Made by a program: the position numbers and the translations under genes. Shown one piece after another: positions 23,771-37,219 of a stretch of DNA of 64,000 bases. The notes under the pieces were generated by a model. That model saw nothing but the letters and a program-made list of their open reading frames with translations. It ran no database searches and was not told the DNA's origin. This stretch comes from Cymbidium sinense. Its lineage: Eukaryota > Streptophyta > Magnoliopsida > Asparagales > Orchidaceae. Numbering within the stretch: position 1 is the stretch's first letter; every line of letters begins with the position of its first letter. The stretch lies in contig CM038215.1 of the NCBI GenBank assembly GCA_021442155.1, forward strand, positions 272,841,014 to 272,905,013, written 5' to 3'.

Positions 23771-26165
23771 GTTTAAAAATAATTATCATAAATGAAAATT
23801 CCATTTTGAATTTAATCTCTTCCATGTTGAAAGTATTCTTGTTTACAAATTTGTCACGATGTGTTTAGGGTAGGTGTAAGGAACTGGCATCCTATCATCA
23901 TACACAACCAAACATAAACTACACACAAATATATAAATAAACACATATCTTTTATCTCGGCAACTTTGAGTTGAGATAACAACCCATGGCACTCTCACTC
24001 TAGCTATTCTAGGTGGGCATATGTCTTTGTAGTGTGTTACCTAGTGGTCTTCTTGATTTGGAGGATGTAAGTCACTTTCACTTTACTACCTTGTCCATTT
24101 GACCGGCCTTGTTAGTTTAGTAGGCCTTCTTACATGGCTATAAGCTACCTCATGTTGGCTTCATTTAAGAGGATGTGAGTGCCTATGCTTTCTTCTTGGA
24201 TTAGCCTTGTGCATTGGTGGGTATTTGAGGTTTAGGATAACTCCCCTAGCGGCTCCTTCCCTCTTTGCTTCAAGTGGGTCCTCCTTCTTGGGGCTCCTCT
24301 TTTAGTAGTCACTCTAGGTCAGATAGCATCTATCCTGTCAACAATAGACTATCCTGATGATCACTTTCACTTGAAATGTTGTAAGCCTACACGCTTTCTT
24401 TCCAGGTTGATCGTTGCACACCTACGAGCACCTTAGGTTGGTTGGTTCTCACTATGTTGATGGATTCACCACTCATGCTAACAAATACACCTTAAGTTGG
24501 TTGGTTCTCCCACTTTAGGATACACCACTCATGGAAAATGTAAGTCTACTATGCTTTCTCTTTGAGTTGGCCACAGTACAACTATAGGCTTACTTTTTCA
24601 ATGTTGATGATAATGCCCCAGGCAGCACCTCCCCTATGGGCACTATATTTATATCACATCCTTTCGACCCCATTTAGACACTACCTGATTACTATGCTCA
24701 TTGGATAGTTCCCCTTTCCAAAACCACTATGGTTGGAGAATCCATCCTATGGATGTGCGATTCTACATTGGTCTAGTAAATATAGATAGGTCAGTGACAT
24801 AGCCCCTTCTCGGTGTGGTCCCTTGCACACAATAGTGTCCATGCAAACATATAAATATAATATATATTCACTTATGGATTAAGAGGACACTCTAGTGTAC
24901 CATTTCCCAAGCGGTATCTATCTTTAGAGGCGGTGTCGGCAAAACTCCTTATAGGAATCGTACTCTTGAGTTGAAATCAGTCCCAGCGAGAATTCACTTT
25001 CGATGGCCCTAAGTTGAGTTGGTTTATTTGTGCTACCAATAGGTCACCCGAATTATTCCCTGCTTTAGAAGATGTAAGTCAACTGCCTTCTTCTTAGCAC
25101 ATTGTTACACGAAGGCACCTTAGGTTGGCTAGCTCTACCCCAGTAGACTATCCTTTGGATTTGTAAATTTGAGATAGGACAAGTCGATATAGCCCCTTCT
25201 CAATGGGTCCATCACCACATCCATAAATTAAATCTATTAAATTTGATCGAGCTCACATCCCAGTGGATATGCCCTCAATTTAAAGCAAACAAAAAACTAT
25301 CGATCACATGAAATTAAGATAAAATTAATCCTAACTACTTTTGAGTTGGCATAAGTCCCCAGCGGCATTCACTCAGTAGTCGCCTTAGGACAGGTTTGAT
25401 TTGTTGTGCATCCAACAGGTATCCTAGTGGTTGTTCCTCGCTTTCAAAGATGTAAGTATGTTACACCATCTTCCTAGCACACAGCCATTGCACACCAAAA
25501 AGCAACCCCTTAGAATGACTAGCTCTACCCCGTAATCGGTAGACTATCCCTTTAGATTTGTAAACCTGAGGTAGGTCTAGGCTGATATAACCCCTTCTTA
25601 GTGGGTCCATCGCACACTGACAGGGTCCATACATTAACTCATATTAAATTAAACTCAATCCATTTTTTCCCAATGGAGTTAAATCACACCCTTCTCCCTA
25701 GTGGAGCCCCAAATCATATAAAAAATAAGTCAAGAAAACAAATCAAATTCAAAACCAACCTCCCCAATGGAGCCAAATTAAACCAACTCCCTATAGAGTC
25801 TAAATCAAATAAATCCAACCAAACTCTTATCACAGTGGATACATCCCCAAACAAATCTATGAAATCAAACTCAAGTCCCAATCCCTGGATTGAACATGCT
25901 TCCTTAGTGGAAGATCATATACCCAATCCCCAGCGGACTCGAGCCCATATCTCTAGTAGATATGCCTCCACATCAATTAAAAGAAAACAAATTAAATTTG
26001 ATTTGATCTTAATCCTTGGTGAATTATTGATTCTTATCCTCAATGGATATTTTTTCCACAAATCATATAATCAAATCAAATTCAAACCTTATCCTCTACA
26101 AATTTTCTTCTTCTATGCCCTCGACATAGAGCCCTCACATGTCATGTACAATGCATGTGTGATCC
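23771..26165 (+). repeat. Tat element 3' region with tandem repeats
   Basis: This non-coding stretch after pol is built from diverged repeats. The word GATGTAAGT/TGTAAGTC, followed about 15 bp later by GCTTTCTTC-like sequence and then ACCTTAGGTTGG, recurs near 24064, 24172, 24380, 24538, 25071 and 25449. Another repeated segment carries TAGACTATCCTTTGGATTTGTAAA (near 25147 and 25543). Words such as CCCAATGGAG and CCTAGTGGA recur to the end. The reading frame at 25601-26170 is a by-product. The same region is present inverted at 61060-63960, and partly again at 30872-31495. Confidence 0.8.
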
Positions 26166-26531
26166 CTTAAGGTTTATGGTTTCGGCTTTAGGCTTTATGG
26201 TTTAGGGTTTAGGGTTTTAGGGTTTATGCTTTTAAGTTTATGTTTTAGGGTTTAGGGTTAGGGGTTAGGTGTTAGGGGATAAGGTTTAGGGTTTTGGTTT
26301 TTAGTGTTTAGGGTTTTAGGGTTTAGGGTTCAGGGGTAGGGTTTAGGGTTTAGGGTTTAGGGTTTAGTGTTTATGCTTCAGTGTTTAGGGTTTAGGGTTA
26401 GGCTTTAGGGTTTAGGGTTTATGGATAGTTTAGGGTTTAGGTTATAGGGTTTAGAGTTATAGGTTTAGGGTTATAAGTTTAGGGTTAATTTTAGGGTTTA
26501 GGGTTTATGATTTAGGGTTTATGGTTTAGTT
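26166..26531 (+). repeat. TTTAGGG block after the Tat region
   Basis: Degenerate telomere-type heptamers resume at once after GATCCCTTAAGG. The G-rich strand is again +. Confidence 0.85.
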
Positions 26532-28416
26532 TAGTTTTAAAATTAGTAAATCGATAGTTTTAGGTTTATTTAGTTTATTTCTTATTTTAGTTTATTTTAT
26601 TTTTTATTTTTATTTAGGTTTATTTTTTATTCTTATTTAGTTTAGTTTATTTATTTTAGATTTATTTATTTTAGTTTAAGTTCTTTATTTTAGTTTATTT
26701 TTTAGGTGTAGGTTTATGTTTATGCTTATTTTTTATTTAGTTTTATTTTTATTTTATTTTTAAGGTTTAGGTTTTATTCTTCATTTTTAGGTTTTGGTTT
26801 AGGTTTTCACTTTTCTTTTTTTATGTTTAAGTTTTAGCTTTTTAATTTAGGTTTATTTTTAGGTTTAATTTTTAGTTTTAGCTTCGGTTTATTTTTATTT
26901 TATTTTATTTTATTTTGTTTAGGGTTTAGGTTTAGTTTATTTTAGGTTTAGTTTTAGGTTTTATTTATTTTAGTTTAGTTTATTTTAGTTTAGGTTTAGG
27001 TTTATTCGATTTTGTTTATTTTAAGTTTATGTTATTTGTTTAGTTTAGGGTTTAGGTTTTATTTTATTATTTATTTTTAGTTTTATTTTTTAGTTTTGGG
27101 TTTTTATTTTGTTTTTATTTTAGGTTTATTTTAATTTCATTTTATGTTTAGTTTTTATTTTATTTAGGTTTATTTATTTGTAGGTTAATTATATTTTTTA
27201 GTTTAGTTTAAGTTTCTTTTTTATTTTATTTTAATTTATTTTTTTATTTTATTTTATTTTATCTTTATTTTTAGGTTTAGGTTTAGGTTTAGGTTTTAGT
27301 TTAGGGTTTTTTTATTAGTTTATTTAAATTTACATTTATTTTTTTTTATTTTTAGGTTTTATTAAGTTTAGGTTTAGGTTTTCAGGTTTTTAAGGTTTGG
27401 GTTTAGGGTTTGGGGTTTAGGGTTTAAGGTTTTAGGGTTTAAGGTTTAAGATTTTAGGGTTTAGATTTAGGGCTTGGTGTTTAGGGTTTAGGGATTAGGG
27501 TTTAGGGTTTTAAGGTTGAGGGTTTAAGGTTTAGGTTTGTAGGTTTAGGGTTAGGGTTAGTTTTGAGGTTTAGGGTTTGGGTTTTTTTTATTATTATTAT
27601 TATTTTTTAAATTATGTAAACTCATAGGTTTAGGTTTTTTTTATTTTTATTTAGTTTAGTTTATTTATTTTAATTTATAATTTTTATTTTAGTTTAAGTT
27701 TAGGTTTAGTTTGATTTTTTAGTTTTATTTTATTTTTATTTTATTTTTCAGGTTTAGGTTTTATTTTTTATTTTTAGGTTTTATTTTTTAGTTTAGGTTT
27801 ATTTTTAGTTTTTTTTATTTTATTTAGGGTTTAGGTTTAGGTTTAGTTTATTTTTGGTTTAGCATTAGGTTTTATTTATTTTGGTTTAGTTTATTTTAGT
27901 TTAGGTTTAGGTTTATTTTATTTTTATTTTAGGTTTAGGTTTTATTTTTTATTTATTTTTAGATTTTATTTTTAAGTTTATTTTTTGGTCTTGGTTTTTA
28001 TTTAGCTTTTATTTTATTTTATTTTAGGTTTATTTTATTTTAATTTAGGTTTAATTTTATTTTTTAAATTAAGTTTAGTATTTTATTTATTTTATTTTAG
28101 TTTAGTTTTTATTTTTTATTTTATTTTCCTGTTAGGTTTAGGTTTAGGTTTTAGTTTAGGTTTTTATTTTTATTTTATTTTTTTATTCTATTTTGGTTTA
28201 GGTTTTTTATTTATTTTATTTTTAGGTTTTGTTGATTTTAGGTTTAGATTATTAGCTTTTTAGGGTTTAGGGTTAGTTGAGGGTTTAGGGTTTAAGGTTT
28301 AATGTTTAGGGTTTAGGGTTTATGTTTTAGGGTTTAGAGTTTTAGGGTTTAGGGTTTTTAGGGTTTAGGGTTTAGGTTTTAGGTTTAGGGTTCAAGTTTT
28401 AGTTTAGGGTTTTTGG
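26532..28416 (+). repeat. Two macrosatellite units
   Basis: Junction (AATTAGTAAATCGATAG) near 26537; T-rich body to 27390; TTTAGGG 27390-27603. Second junction (AATTATGTAAACTCATAGG) near 27609; T-rich body to 28258; TTTAGGG 28258-28416. Confidence 0.8.
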
Positions 28417-28865
28417 TTTTTTTTTAATATAGAACAAATTGATATTCAATATTTCTTCTTTACGATTTCATCAACTAATTAACACGCGAAGGTTTCTAAG
28501 ACACAAGAGATGACATAGATCATAAATGATCACGCATTGAATAAATCAAAAACCTTAGTTAACTAGAACCGTCTCTACTCTCAAGATAATTCCATAAGCG
28601 GCAGTCATTGGTCATTCTTTTTCTCGGTCCCATTAAAACCATCCTTTAGAGTAGCAGGATCCACCATCATATCCCGATCTCTCCTCATTTTTGTAACCTT
28701 TTGGCTCCTCTCACCTCCATAACCACCTTAGCTCCGACCACAACCTCCATATCCACCAGCACCTCTGAATCCCCCACCACCACTGCGATAATAGCTGCCT
28801 CCACCACCATATCTAGACTGAGCCTGGTTTATAGTGATATTCTTGCCATCATGGTTCTATCCATT
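28417..28865 (-). pseudogene. GR-RBP fragment copy 5, near complete
   Basis: The - strand reads N-G-stop-N-H-D-G-K, then NITINQAQSRYGGGGSYYRS, then FRGAGGYGGCGRS, a stop, and GGYGGERS, keeping one frame through about 60 codons before it shifts. The end (SRYSxGxGG-like) and the 3' UTR with its terminal A-run (28425-28417) are present. It is broken by at least two stops. The neighbours are TTTAGGG blocks on both sides, as for the other copies. Confidence 0.85.
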
Positions 28866-30084
28866 CTTAGGGTTTAAGCATAGGTTTAGGTTTATTAAGT
28901 TTTAAGGTTTAGGTTTAGGGTTTGGGATTTAAGGTTTAGGATTTAGGGTGTAAGGTTTAAGGTTTATGGTTTTAAGGTTTAAGCTTTTAGTTTTTAGGGT
29001 TTAGGAATAGGGTTTAGTGTTTAGGGTTTAGGGTTTAGGATTTAGGGTTTAGGGTTTAGATTTTAGTGTTGTAGGTTTAGGGTTTAGGGTCAGTTTTAGG
29101 GTTTAGGGTTTAGGGTTTTTTTTAAAAAAATTAAGTAAATCGATATGTTTAGGTTTATTTAGTTTACTTAATTTAGTTTTTATTTATTTTAGTTTATTTG
29201 ATTTTTATATTTTTATTTAGTTTAGTTTATTTATTTTAGGTTTATTTATTTTAGTTTAGCATTTTTATTTTAATTTATTTTTTAGGTTTAGGTTTAGGTT
29301 TATTTTTAGTAGAGTTTTATTTTTATTTTATTTTTTTTATGTTTAGGTTTAGGTTTTTATTTTATTTTTTTAGGTTTAGGTTTTAATTTTTTTATTTTAG
29401 GTTTATTTCTAGGTTTTATTTTTTAGTTTAGTTTATTTTAGTTTATTTTATTTTTTTTAGTTTAGGATTAGGCTTAGGTTTAGTTTATTTTAAGTTTATG
29501 TTTAGGTTTTGTTTATTTTATTTTAGGTTTTGTTTTATTTTATTTTTATTTTAGGTTTAGGTTTTTTCTTTTAGTTTAGGGTTTAGGTTTTTTATTTTAT
29601 TTTATTTTTAGGCTATGTTTTTTTGGATTTTTGTAATTTTAGGTTTTTATTTAGATTTTTTATTATATTTTTATTTTACATTTAGTTTTTATTTTATTTA
29701 GGTTTTTTACTCTTAGGTTAATTTTATTTTATTTAGGTTAGGTTTTTATTTATTTTATTTTAGTTTATTTTTTTATTTTATTTTTAGGTTTAGGTTTTGG
29801 TTTAGGTTTAGGTTTTCATCTTATTTTTCTTTTTTATTTTAATCACGTTTAGGTTTTTTTATTTATTTTATTTTTATGTTTTACTTAGTTTAGGTTTATG
29901 TTTTTAGGTTTTATGATTTAGGGTTCAAGGTTTAGTGTTTAGGGTTTAGGGTTTTGGGTTTAGGGTTTAGGGTTTAGGGTTGTAGATTTTAGGTATTAGA
30001 GTTAAGGGTTTAGGGTTTACGATTTTAGGATTTAGGTTTTAGGGTTTAGGACTTAGGGTTTTAGGGTTTAAGGTTATTTTTTAA
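28866..30084 (+). repeat. TTTAGGG block and a macrosatellite unit
   Basis: TTTAGGG 28866-29117; junction (AATTAAGTAAATCGATATG) near 29125; T-rich body to 29908 with TTTTACATTTAG at 29674; TTTAGGG 29909-30077; start of a junction module (AAATTAAGGAAA) that runs into foreign DNA. Confidence 0.8.
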
Positions 30085-30871
30085 AGGAAATTAAGGAAAT
30101 TTTATTGACATAATGAAAAAGTACAAATTCCTTAAAGGGGTAATCTCTAACCTGCTCAAATAGCTATAATAAATCTATAAATCTAACTATTTCAATAATG
30201 AAGGAAATAAAGAAAAGAAAACCAAAATCAATAGAGAAAATCCATGTGACACAAACTTCATTTGGTCTATCGATACTGATCCACTACAAGACTCTCCCAA
30301 CCTATAAAATAAATTTGCAACATACTTTTGAAAGGATGAGTACAATTAAGCAAGCATAAAAAGTAAGTGAAAATAAAATGAGTAAAGGCAAAAAAAGGCT
30401 CAGGCTCAGTTATAATCATCTCAAGGAGCAACACTATGTGTATGCATCCAAACTTCAGGAGAAGGGTTACAATTACATATAGCACTACCAACAAAAGAAG
30501 AAAAGTGGGAAACATCAAGGCCATTGAGCCATACCTCGTGTTGCCCATCATCCAAAGTTTGTCATCCGGGAAGGCTACAAAATCCTCCAAGCGACAAAAT
30601 CTGACCAACCACCAAGACACTTGAACAACCAAGCCCAATAAGGAAGATAATCAACCAACCATTAGAGATAGCAACAATACAGTAGGAGCACCACAAAGGC
30701 CACCACCAAAAAGGAATAACAAAATCAAAAGGAGTAAGCTTATGATAGAGGTAACAACACAAACCAGAGACCAATAAGAGTAAAAAAGAAAAACACAAGT
30801 GCTTATATCCTCCACCAATAAAGTAGAAAAAAGAGCCAGTAAAAACACCCAGCCTAATTGCAAAAGGGGTA
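30085..30871 (-). other. Unidentified inserted segment, possibly a LINE or gene 3' end on the - strand
   Basis: This is not telomere-like and has no match elsewhere in the window. The + strand is A-rich. On the - strand several overlapping frames are hydrophobic (for example 30863-30651 and 30638-30267), but hydrophobic residues are expected from T-rich DNA. The - strand ends with TCATTATGTCAATAAAATTT, which contains AATAAA, a polyadenylation-type signal. That would fit the 3' end of a transcript or a truncated L1-like LINE. I do not recognise the product. Confidence 0.35.
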
Positions 30872-31495
30872 TCCCTTTGGATTTATAAACCTGAGGTAGG
30901 TCAAGGCTGATATAGTGCCTTCTTAGTTAGTCCATTGCACACTTACATGGTCCATACATTAAATCAGATTAAATTAAACCCAATCTAATTTTTCCCAATG
31001 GAGTTAAATCACACCCTTCTCCCCAGTGGAGCCCGAAATCATATATAAACAAGTCAAGCAAATAAATCAAATTCAAAACCAACCTCTCCAATGGAGCCAA
31101 ATTAAACCAACTCCCTCAGTAGAGTCTAAATCAATGAAATCCAACCAAACTCTTATTCCTAGTGGATACATCCCCAAACAAATCTATGAAATCAAACTCA
31201 AATTCCAAACCCATGGATAGCAGAACACCTTCCCTAGTGGAAGGTTCATATACCCAGTACTCGCCTATATCTCTAGTAGATATGCCTCCACATCAATTAA
31301 AACAAAACAAATTAAAGTTGATTCAATCTTAATCCCAGCAGATTATAGATTCTTATCCCTAGTGGATCTTCTTTCCACAAGCCATATAATCAAATCAAAT
31401 TCAAACCTTATCCCCAATAGATTTTCTTCTTCTAATTCCTCGACATAGACCCCTCCCATGTCATGTACAATGCATGTGTGATCCCTTAGCAGATC
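30872..31495 (+). repeat. Second copy of the Tat 3' region (about 0.6 kb)
   Basis: This is a direct repeat of 25550-26165. Both read CCTGAGGTAGGTC, CACACCCTTCTCC, CAAATCAAATTCAAAACC and GTACAATGCATGTGTGATCC in the same order. In this copy the sequence runs on past GATCCCTTAG into an AT-rich satellite, whereas the first copy stops at that point and meets TTTAGGG repeats. The left end is cut against the unidentified segment. Confidence 0.9.
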
Positions 31496-33268
<1,773 letters not shown>

Positions 33269-33574
33269 TTAAGGGTTTAGGGTTTAGGATTTGTTTAGGG
33301 TTTAAGGTTTAGGGTTTGGAGTTTAACATTTATGGTTTAGGGTTTAGGTTTATGTTTTTTTATTTATTTTAATATTAGGTTTTATTTAGTTTAACTTTTT
33401 AGGTTTTTTGGGTTTAGGGTTTAGGGTTTAGGATTTTGTGTTTAGGGTTTAGGGTTTGGGGTTTAGGGTTTAGGGTTTAGTGTTTAGGGTTTAAGGATTT
33501 TAGGGTTTAGGGTTTAAGGTTTAGGAGTTTTAAGTTTAGGGTTTAAGTTTTAGTTTAGAGTTTAGGGTTTAAGG
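33269..33574 (+). repeat. TTTAGGG block with a short T-rich piece
   Basis: TTTAGGG 33269-33345, T-rich 33346-33410, TTTAGGG to 33574. The array resumes here after the second insertion block. Confidence 0.85.
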
Positions 33575-34060
33575 TTTTTTTAACAATGTATAAACTTAGA
33601 TTCAACATATCTTCTTTTTGATTTCATCAACTAAGTAGCACCCTAAGTTTAGTAAGACACAAGTGATGACATAGATAAAAAATGAGCACCCAAAGAGCAA
33701 ATCAAAAACCTTAGATAAGTAGAACCATCTCTACTATAAAGACACAGTTCCATAAACAATAGATCAGATCGACCATTCTTTAGTTTCTCCACTTTCCATG
33801 AGAACCACCCCCGCCTATCGAGTAGCTGGATCTGCCATCATATCCCTGATCTCTCCTTCCACCATCACCATGGCTGTAACCTTTGTTGCTCCTCCCACCT
33901 CCATAACCACCACTGCTTTGACAACCGCCTCTATATCCACCAACACCTCCAGATCCCCCACCATCACTGCGATAACCATCTCCTCCTCTTTCGCCTCCAC
34001 CGCTAGATCTAGACTGAGCCTAGTTGATGATGATGTTCCAGCTGTCAAGGTTTTTCCAAT
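33575..34060 (-). pseudogene. GR-RBP fragment copy 6, one frame kept throughout
   Basis: On the - strand the exon reads from 34060 to a stop at 33782-33780 in a single frame with one internal stop (after NIIIN). Parts are AQSRSSGGGERGGDGYRS, GGGSGGVGGYRGG, SSGGYGGGRSNKGYSHGDGG and GGGGSHGKWRN at the end. About 90 codons of last exon plus about 200 bp of 3' UTR are present. The RRM except its final strand is missing, so even without the stop it could not make a normal GR-RBP. The frames seen at 33798-34073 (+) and 34048-33815 (-) are shadows. Confidence 0.9.
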
Positions 34061-35306
34061 TATTAAGTTTTAGGGATCGTATATGGTTAGTTTAAGGTTT
34101 AGACTTTAAGGTTATTTTAGGGTTTAGGGTTTCAAGTTTAGGGTTTATGGTTGTAGGTTTTAGGGTTTAGGGTTTTTTGGTTTAGGGTTTAGTGTTTAGG
34201 GTTTTAGAGTTTAAGGATTAGGGTTTAGGGTTGTAGGTTTAGGGTTCTAGGTTTAGGTTTTAGGGTTTAAGCTTTATTTTAGGGTTTAAGGTTTAGGGTT
34301 TAGGATTTAAGGTTTAGTATTTTTTTAATTAAGTAAACTGGTAGGTTTAGGTTTATTTAGTTAGTTTTTTATTAATTTGAGTTTATTTTATTTTTTATTT
34401 ACATTTAAGTTTTTTTAATTTTTAATTAGTTTAGTTTATTTATTTTAGGTTAGGTTTTTTATTTAATTTTATTTTTCAGGTTTAGGTTTATTTTTTAGTT
34501 GAGTTTTATTTTTATTTTATTTTTTAGGTTAAGGTTTTATTTTTTATTTTTTAGGTTTAGGTTTTTGTTATATTTTTTTAGGTTCCTCTTTTAGGTTTTT
34601 ATTTTAGGTTTTTTTAAGTTTTATTTTTTAGTTTAGGTTTAGGATTATTTTTATTTTAATTTATTTTATTTAGTTTAGGTTTATGTATAGATTAAGGTTT
34701 AATTTAATTAAAGATTAGATTTAGGTTTTATTTATTTTAGTTTAGTTTATTTTAGTTTAGGTTTAGGTTTAGGTTTAATTTATTTATTTTATTTTTATTT
34801 TAGGTTTTGTTTTTTTTTTTAGTTTAAGGTTTAAGTTTTTTTATTTATTTATTTTTAGGTTTAATTTTTAGGTTCAAGTTTTTATTTAGTTTTTAGTGTA
34901 TCTTATTTTAGGTTTATTTTTTTATTTAGGTTTATTTTTTATTTTATTTAGGTATTTTACTTTTAGTTTAACTTAGGCTTTTATTTATTTTATTTTTGTT
35001 TAGTTTTTATTTTTTATTTTTTATTTTCTTTTAGGTTTAGGTTTAGGTTCAAGTTTTAGTTTTAGTTTTTTATTTTATTATATTTTTTATTTTATTTTGG
35101 TTTAGGTTTGTTATATATTTTATTTTTATGTTTAGGTTTTTAGGTTTTTAGGGTTTAGGGTTTTGGATTTAGTTTTTTGGGTTTGTTTAAGGTTTAAGGT
35201 TTAGGGTTTAAGGTTTGGGGTTTAGTGTTTAGTGTTTAGGGTTTAGGGTTTAGAGTTTAGGTTTTAAGTTTCAAGTTTAAGTTTTAGTCTAGGGTTTAGG
35301 GTTTAA
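34061..35306 (+). repeat. TTTAGGG block and a macrosatellite unit
   Basis: TTTAGGG 34080-34321; junction (AATTAAGTAAACTGGTAGG) near 34327; T-rich body to about 35142; TTTAGGG to 35306. Confidence 0.85.
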
Positions 35307-35617
35307 TTTTTTTAAAAATAGAGAACAAATTCAGATTCAACATTTATTCTTTTTGATTTCATCAACAAAGTAGCACCCCAAGTTTTCTAATACATAATCG
35401 ATGGCATAGATCAAAAATGAGCAACCATAGAGCAAGTAAAAATTCCCATGATAAGTAAAATCATCTACATAACAGTTCCATAGCAATATCGGTCATTCTT
35501 GATTTCTCAGTTCCCATCAGAACCATCCCCACCTCTCGAGTTGCAGGATCAGCCATCATATTCCTGATCTCACCCTCCGCTACCACCATGGTTGTAATCT
35601 CCATCGCTCCTTTGCCA
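35307..35617 (-). pseudogene. GR-RBP fragment copy 7, exon truncated
   Basis: The 3' UTR and the last third of the exon remain. The - strand reads RSDGDYNHGGSGG, a stop, DQEYDG, a stop, SCNSRGGDGSDGN and a terminal stop. The match breaks off at about 35617 and a short non-matching piece leads to TTTAGGG repeats. Confidence 0.85.
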
Positions 35618-36805
35618 TCATTTCTCTAGTTTAGTAAATTTTATCTTAAGGTTTAAGGTTTAGGGTTAGCTTAGGATTGTAGGTTTTAGGGTTTAGGGAT
35701 TAGGGTTTAAGGTTTAGGGTTTTAGGATTTAGTGTTTATGGTTTAGGGTTTAGGGTTTAGCAATTAGGGTTTAGGGTTTAGGGTTTAGGGTTTAGGATTT
35801 TAGGGTTTAGGGTTGTAGGTTTAGGGTTTAGGGTTTAGGGTTTAGTGTTAGTTTTAGGGTTTAGGGTTTAGGGTTTAGAGTTTAGGATTTATGGTTTAGG
35901 ATTTTGGGTTTAGAGTTTAGGATATTGGCTTTTGGGTTTTCTTTTTAAATTTAGTAATCCGGTAGGCTTAAGTTTATTTAGCATATTTTTTATTTATCTG
36001 AGTTTTATTTATTTTATATTTTATTTAGGTTTATTTATTTTAATTTATGATTTTTATTTTAGTTTATTTTTTTAGGTTTAATTTATTTATTTAGTTGAGC
36101 TTTATTTTTTTTTAAGGTTTAGGTTTTATTTTCTATTTTTTATGTTTTGGTTTAGGTTATTAATTTATTTTTTTAGTTTTAGGTTTTTAGGTTTTTATTT
36201 TAGGTTTATTTTTAGGTTTGATTTTTTAGTTTCAGTTTAGGTTTATTTTTAGTTTATTTTATTTTATTTAGTTTAGTTTTATGTTTAGGTTTAGGTTTAG
36301 TTTATTTTAGGTTTAGGTTTTAGTTTTATTTATTTTAGTTTTTTTTATCTTAGTTTAGGTTTTGGTTTATTTTATTTTGTTTATTTTATTTTGATTTGAG
36401 CTTTAGGTTTTTTTTATTTATTTTTAGGTTTATTTTTTAGGTATAAGTTTTTATTTAGTTTTTATTTTAATTTATTTTTGGTTTATTTCTTTTTATTTTA
36501 AGTTTAGTTTTTATTTTTAAGTTTAGTTTAGGTTTTTATTTATTTTATTTTAGTTTAGTTTTTGTTTTTTTTTTGTTTTTCATTTTAGGTTAGTTTTTAT
36601 TTTATTATATTTTTTATATTATTTTGTTTTAGGTTTTTTTTTTATTTATTTTCTTTTTAAGTTTTATTTAGTTTAGGTTTAGGTTTTTAGCTTTTTAGGG
36701 TTTTGGGTTTAGGGTTTACGGTTTGTTTAGGGTTTAGGGTTTAGGATTTAGAGTTTAGGTTTTAGGTTTAGGGTTTAAGTTTTAGTTTAGGGTTTAGGGT
36801 TTAAG
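35618..36805 (+). repeat. TTTAGGG block and a macrosatellite unit
   Basis: TTTAGGG 35640-35941, junction (TTTAGTAATCCGGTAGGC) near 35948, T-rich body to about 36697, TTTAGGG to 36805. The unit from junction 34322 to this junction is about 1.62 kb. Confidence 0.85.
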
Positions 36806-37219
36806 TTTTTTTTTTAGCAGAGATCAAATTCAGATTAAACATTTCTTCTCTTTGATTTGATTAACCAAGTAGCACCCTAAGTTTTCTAAGACACAAGTGA
36901 AGACATAGATAAAAATGGTAGAGAAAATCAAAAAACTTAAGTAGAACGATCTCTATGTAGAAAAGTTTCATAAGCGACATATTAGATCATTCTTGATTTC
37001 TCTAGTTCCCATGACCACCCACCTCTCGGTAGCGGATCAATTATCATATCCCGATCTCGATCCAGGAAAATGGCTATAACCTTTATTCCTCCTCCATAAC
37101 CACGACTATGACCACCACCTCCATATCCGCCTCCATATCCCCACCACCATTGTGACAAGCCTCGCCTTCACCTCACTTTTAGATTCAAGTTGGAGTGTTC
37201 TGTCATTAGGTTATGCATT
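36806..37219 (-). pseudogene. GR-RBP fragment copy 8, near complete but heavily decayed
   Basis: All segments of the fragment are present, with many small deletions. The glycine-rich core reads GGGYGGGGHSRGYGGG on the - strand (about 37130-37080). The exon start is degraded (AATGCATAACCTAATGACAG in place of the usual AATGGGCAGAACC). The terminal A-run is at 36815-36806. Confidence 0.85.

Larger units (their letters stand above)
15318..26165 (+). mobile_element. Decayed Ty3/gypsy Tat-lineage LTR retrotransposon region
   Basis: This 10.8-kb block is not telomere-like. Its centre encodes, in order, RT, RNase H, a second RNase H-like domain and integrase, all broken by stops and frameshifts. That order and the extra RNase H are known marks of the Tat/Ogre group of plant Ty3/gypsy elements. 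The 5' part (15318-20430) is long and mostly non-coding; I cannot see a recognisable gag domain, a primer binding site or clear LTR ends. The 3' part (23770-26165) is made of tandem repeats, as is common in this group. It may be more than one nested element. Confidence 0.7.

Noticed and set aside
25601..26170. 189-residue open frame
   Set aside because: It lies in the non-coding tandem-repeat 3' region of the Tat element. The second copy at 30872-31495 does not keep the frame, and the composition is Asn/Lys/Ser-rich without motifs.
30267..30863. Hydrophobic - strand frames that could be membrane proteins
   Set aside because: Three overlapping frames are equally hydrophobic, as expected from T-rich DNA. 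No conserved motif or proper gene context.
33815..34048. - strand frame rich in Val, Met and Glu
   Set aside because: It is out of phase with the Gly frame that matches the known protein family and ends in GGSHGKWRN.
33798..34073. Open frame on the + strand over GR-RBP copy 6 (and similar + frames at 56025-56252 and 57348-57563)
   Set aside because: The glycine-rich exon on the - strand explains the sequence. The Thr/Ser/Ile-rich + frames are antisense shadows of Gly codons, and they recur only because the fragment recurs.
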